From CALMZY01 sp052033915 (GTDB lineage: Bacteria > Verrucomicrobiota > Kiritimatiellia > CAIQIC01 > JAGNIJ01), in assembly GCA_052033915.1 (NCBI GenBank), contig JBPOJF010000008.1, positions 1-47,203 of the forward strand: a DNA stretch of 47,203 bases. Reading direction: 5' to 3'. Position numbers and translations under genes: made by a program. Below, in pieces: positions 46,985-47,203 of the stretch. A model generated the notes under the pieces. It had not been told where the DNA came from and did not search any database. It saw nothing but the letters and a program-made list of their open reading frames with translations. Position 1 is the first letter of the stretch. Each line of letters starts with the position of its first letter.

Positions 46985-47203
46985 TCAACGGCTCCGGCGG
47001 AAAAACAGCAGGGATAAGCCGGAGAGCAAAAGCATTATCGTTGAAGGCTCGGGGATGATGTAAGCAAGGCGGAATCCTTCACCGGCATCTTCGACAGTTG
47101 GATTATAAGTAATCGAACCACTGTAGGAAAGACCGCTGGCAGAACTGACAAACGTCCCGCCCCGCGTGACGCGATACCCCCCACCACCTGCAGAAAATGA
47201 TTC
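46985..47203 (-). CDS. PEP-CTERM protein, C-terminal part
   Basis: Reading the minus strand from the window edge gives 72 codons ending at 46985. The tail reads IIPEPSTIMLLLSGLSLLFF and then RRSR: a PEP motif, a membrane stretch and a basic end, the signature sorted by exosortase. Before it, GYRVTRGGTFVSSASG and EDAGEGFRLAYI resemble the last strands of the formylglycine-generating-enzyme-like (SUMF1) fold, in which 'RxxRGGSF' and 'GFR' are typical. The start lies outside the window. It is probably an exported protein processed by an EpsH-like system (inference from the family). Confidence 0.85.
   Translation of the reverse strand, partial: ESFSAGGGGYRVTRGGTFVSSASGLSYSGSITYNPTVEDAGEGFRLAYIIPEPSTIMLLLSGLSLLFFRRSR

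Noticed and set aside
46373..47063. Overlapping open frames on both strands after tRNA-Ser
   Set aside because: They run across palindromes and the tRNA, have Arg/Pro-rich low-complexity translation and no ribosome-binding sites.

Overview
The window is GC-rich, gene-dense bacterial DNA whose best fit is the PVC superphylum, most likely a Kiritimatiellota-type organism or a near relative (inference; no marker phylogeny was possible). The pointers are: a 50-residue small basic protein of the PVC/Chlamydiae-Verrucomicrobia type (6762-6914); secreted proteins with the 'DxDGDxxDDxWE ... EYIAGT.P' calcium-type repeat and C-terminal module (28786-29985); a PEP-CTERM sorting tail (46985-47203); unfused coaB and coaC; and many structured intergenic repeats.

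Layout. 1-613: start of a secreted protein (minus strand), then an empty stretch. 614-6056 (minus): proS, a small membrane protein, an HU-type DNA-binding protein, hisS and aspS. 6248-6682 (plus): a lone nucleoside deoxyribosyltransferase-like gene. 6762-19681 (minus): a long housekeeping run of secA, lnt, prfB (with an intact programmed +1 frameshift), trpC-trpF-trpB, yicC, gmk, coaC, coaB, nrdR with a coupled unknown gene, and the small basic protein. 19975-28091: accessory genes, namely a Na/Pi-cotransporter relative with altered signature motifs, a KamA-family radical SAM enzyme, a Ser/Thr kinase, an azoreductase-like flavoprotein, a tail-to-tail pair of closely related secreted proteins, and a secreted glycoside-hydrolase-like lipoprotein. 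28125-36941: pyrE, a frameshifted PQQ-propeller secreted protein, recG, a membrane protein, nadB, and a B12-binding/radical-SAM-like protein that has lost most cluster cysteines. 37008-43615: speA, a charged helical protein, fabI, and an acyl-CoA dehydrogenase-etfB-etfA operon whose EtfA carries a two-cluster ferredoxin domain. 43897-47203: a GH5-like lipoprotein, a GIY-YIG nuclease, tRNA-Ser(GCT), a hairpin-rich non-coding stretch and the end of a PEP-CTERM protein.

The most unusual feature lies between the genes. Short degenerate arrays with a 7-base period occur in at least seven intergenic gaps, and most lie within a few bases of a start or stop codon. Several fold into long hairpins at gene ends. 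Two other gaps each carry a pair of TTCCAA/TTGGAA palindromes whose centres are 31 bp apart. There is also a perfect 42-bp palindrome in front of secA, a 92-bp element with 18-bp inverted ends, and a 13-bp duplication of the tRNA-Ser 5' end that brackets the GIY-YIG gene.

No rRNA gene, CRISPR array, prophage or complete insertion sequence was seen. Gene starts were chosen from ribosome-binding sites, ATGA overlaps and family N-termini. Everything here is read by eye, with no database search.
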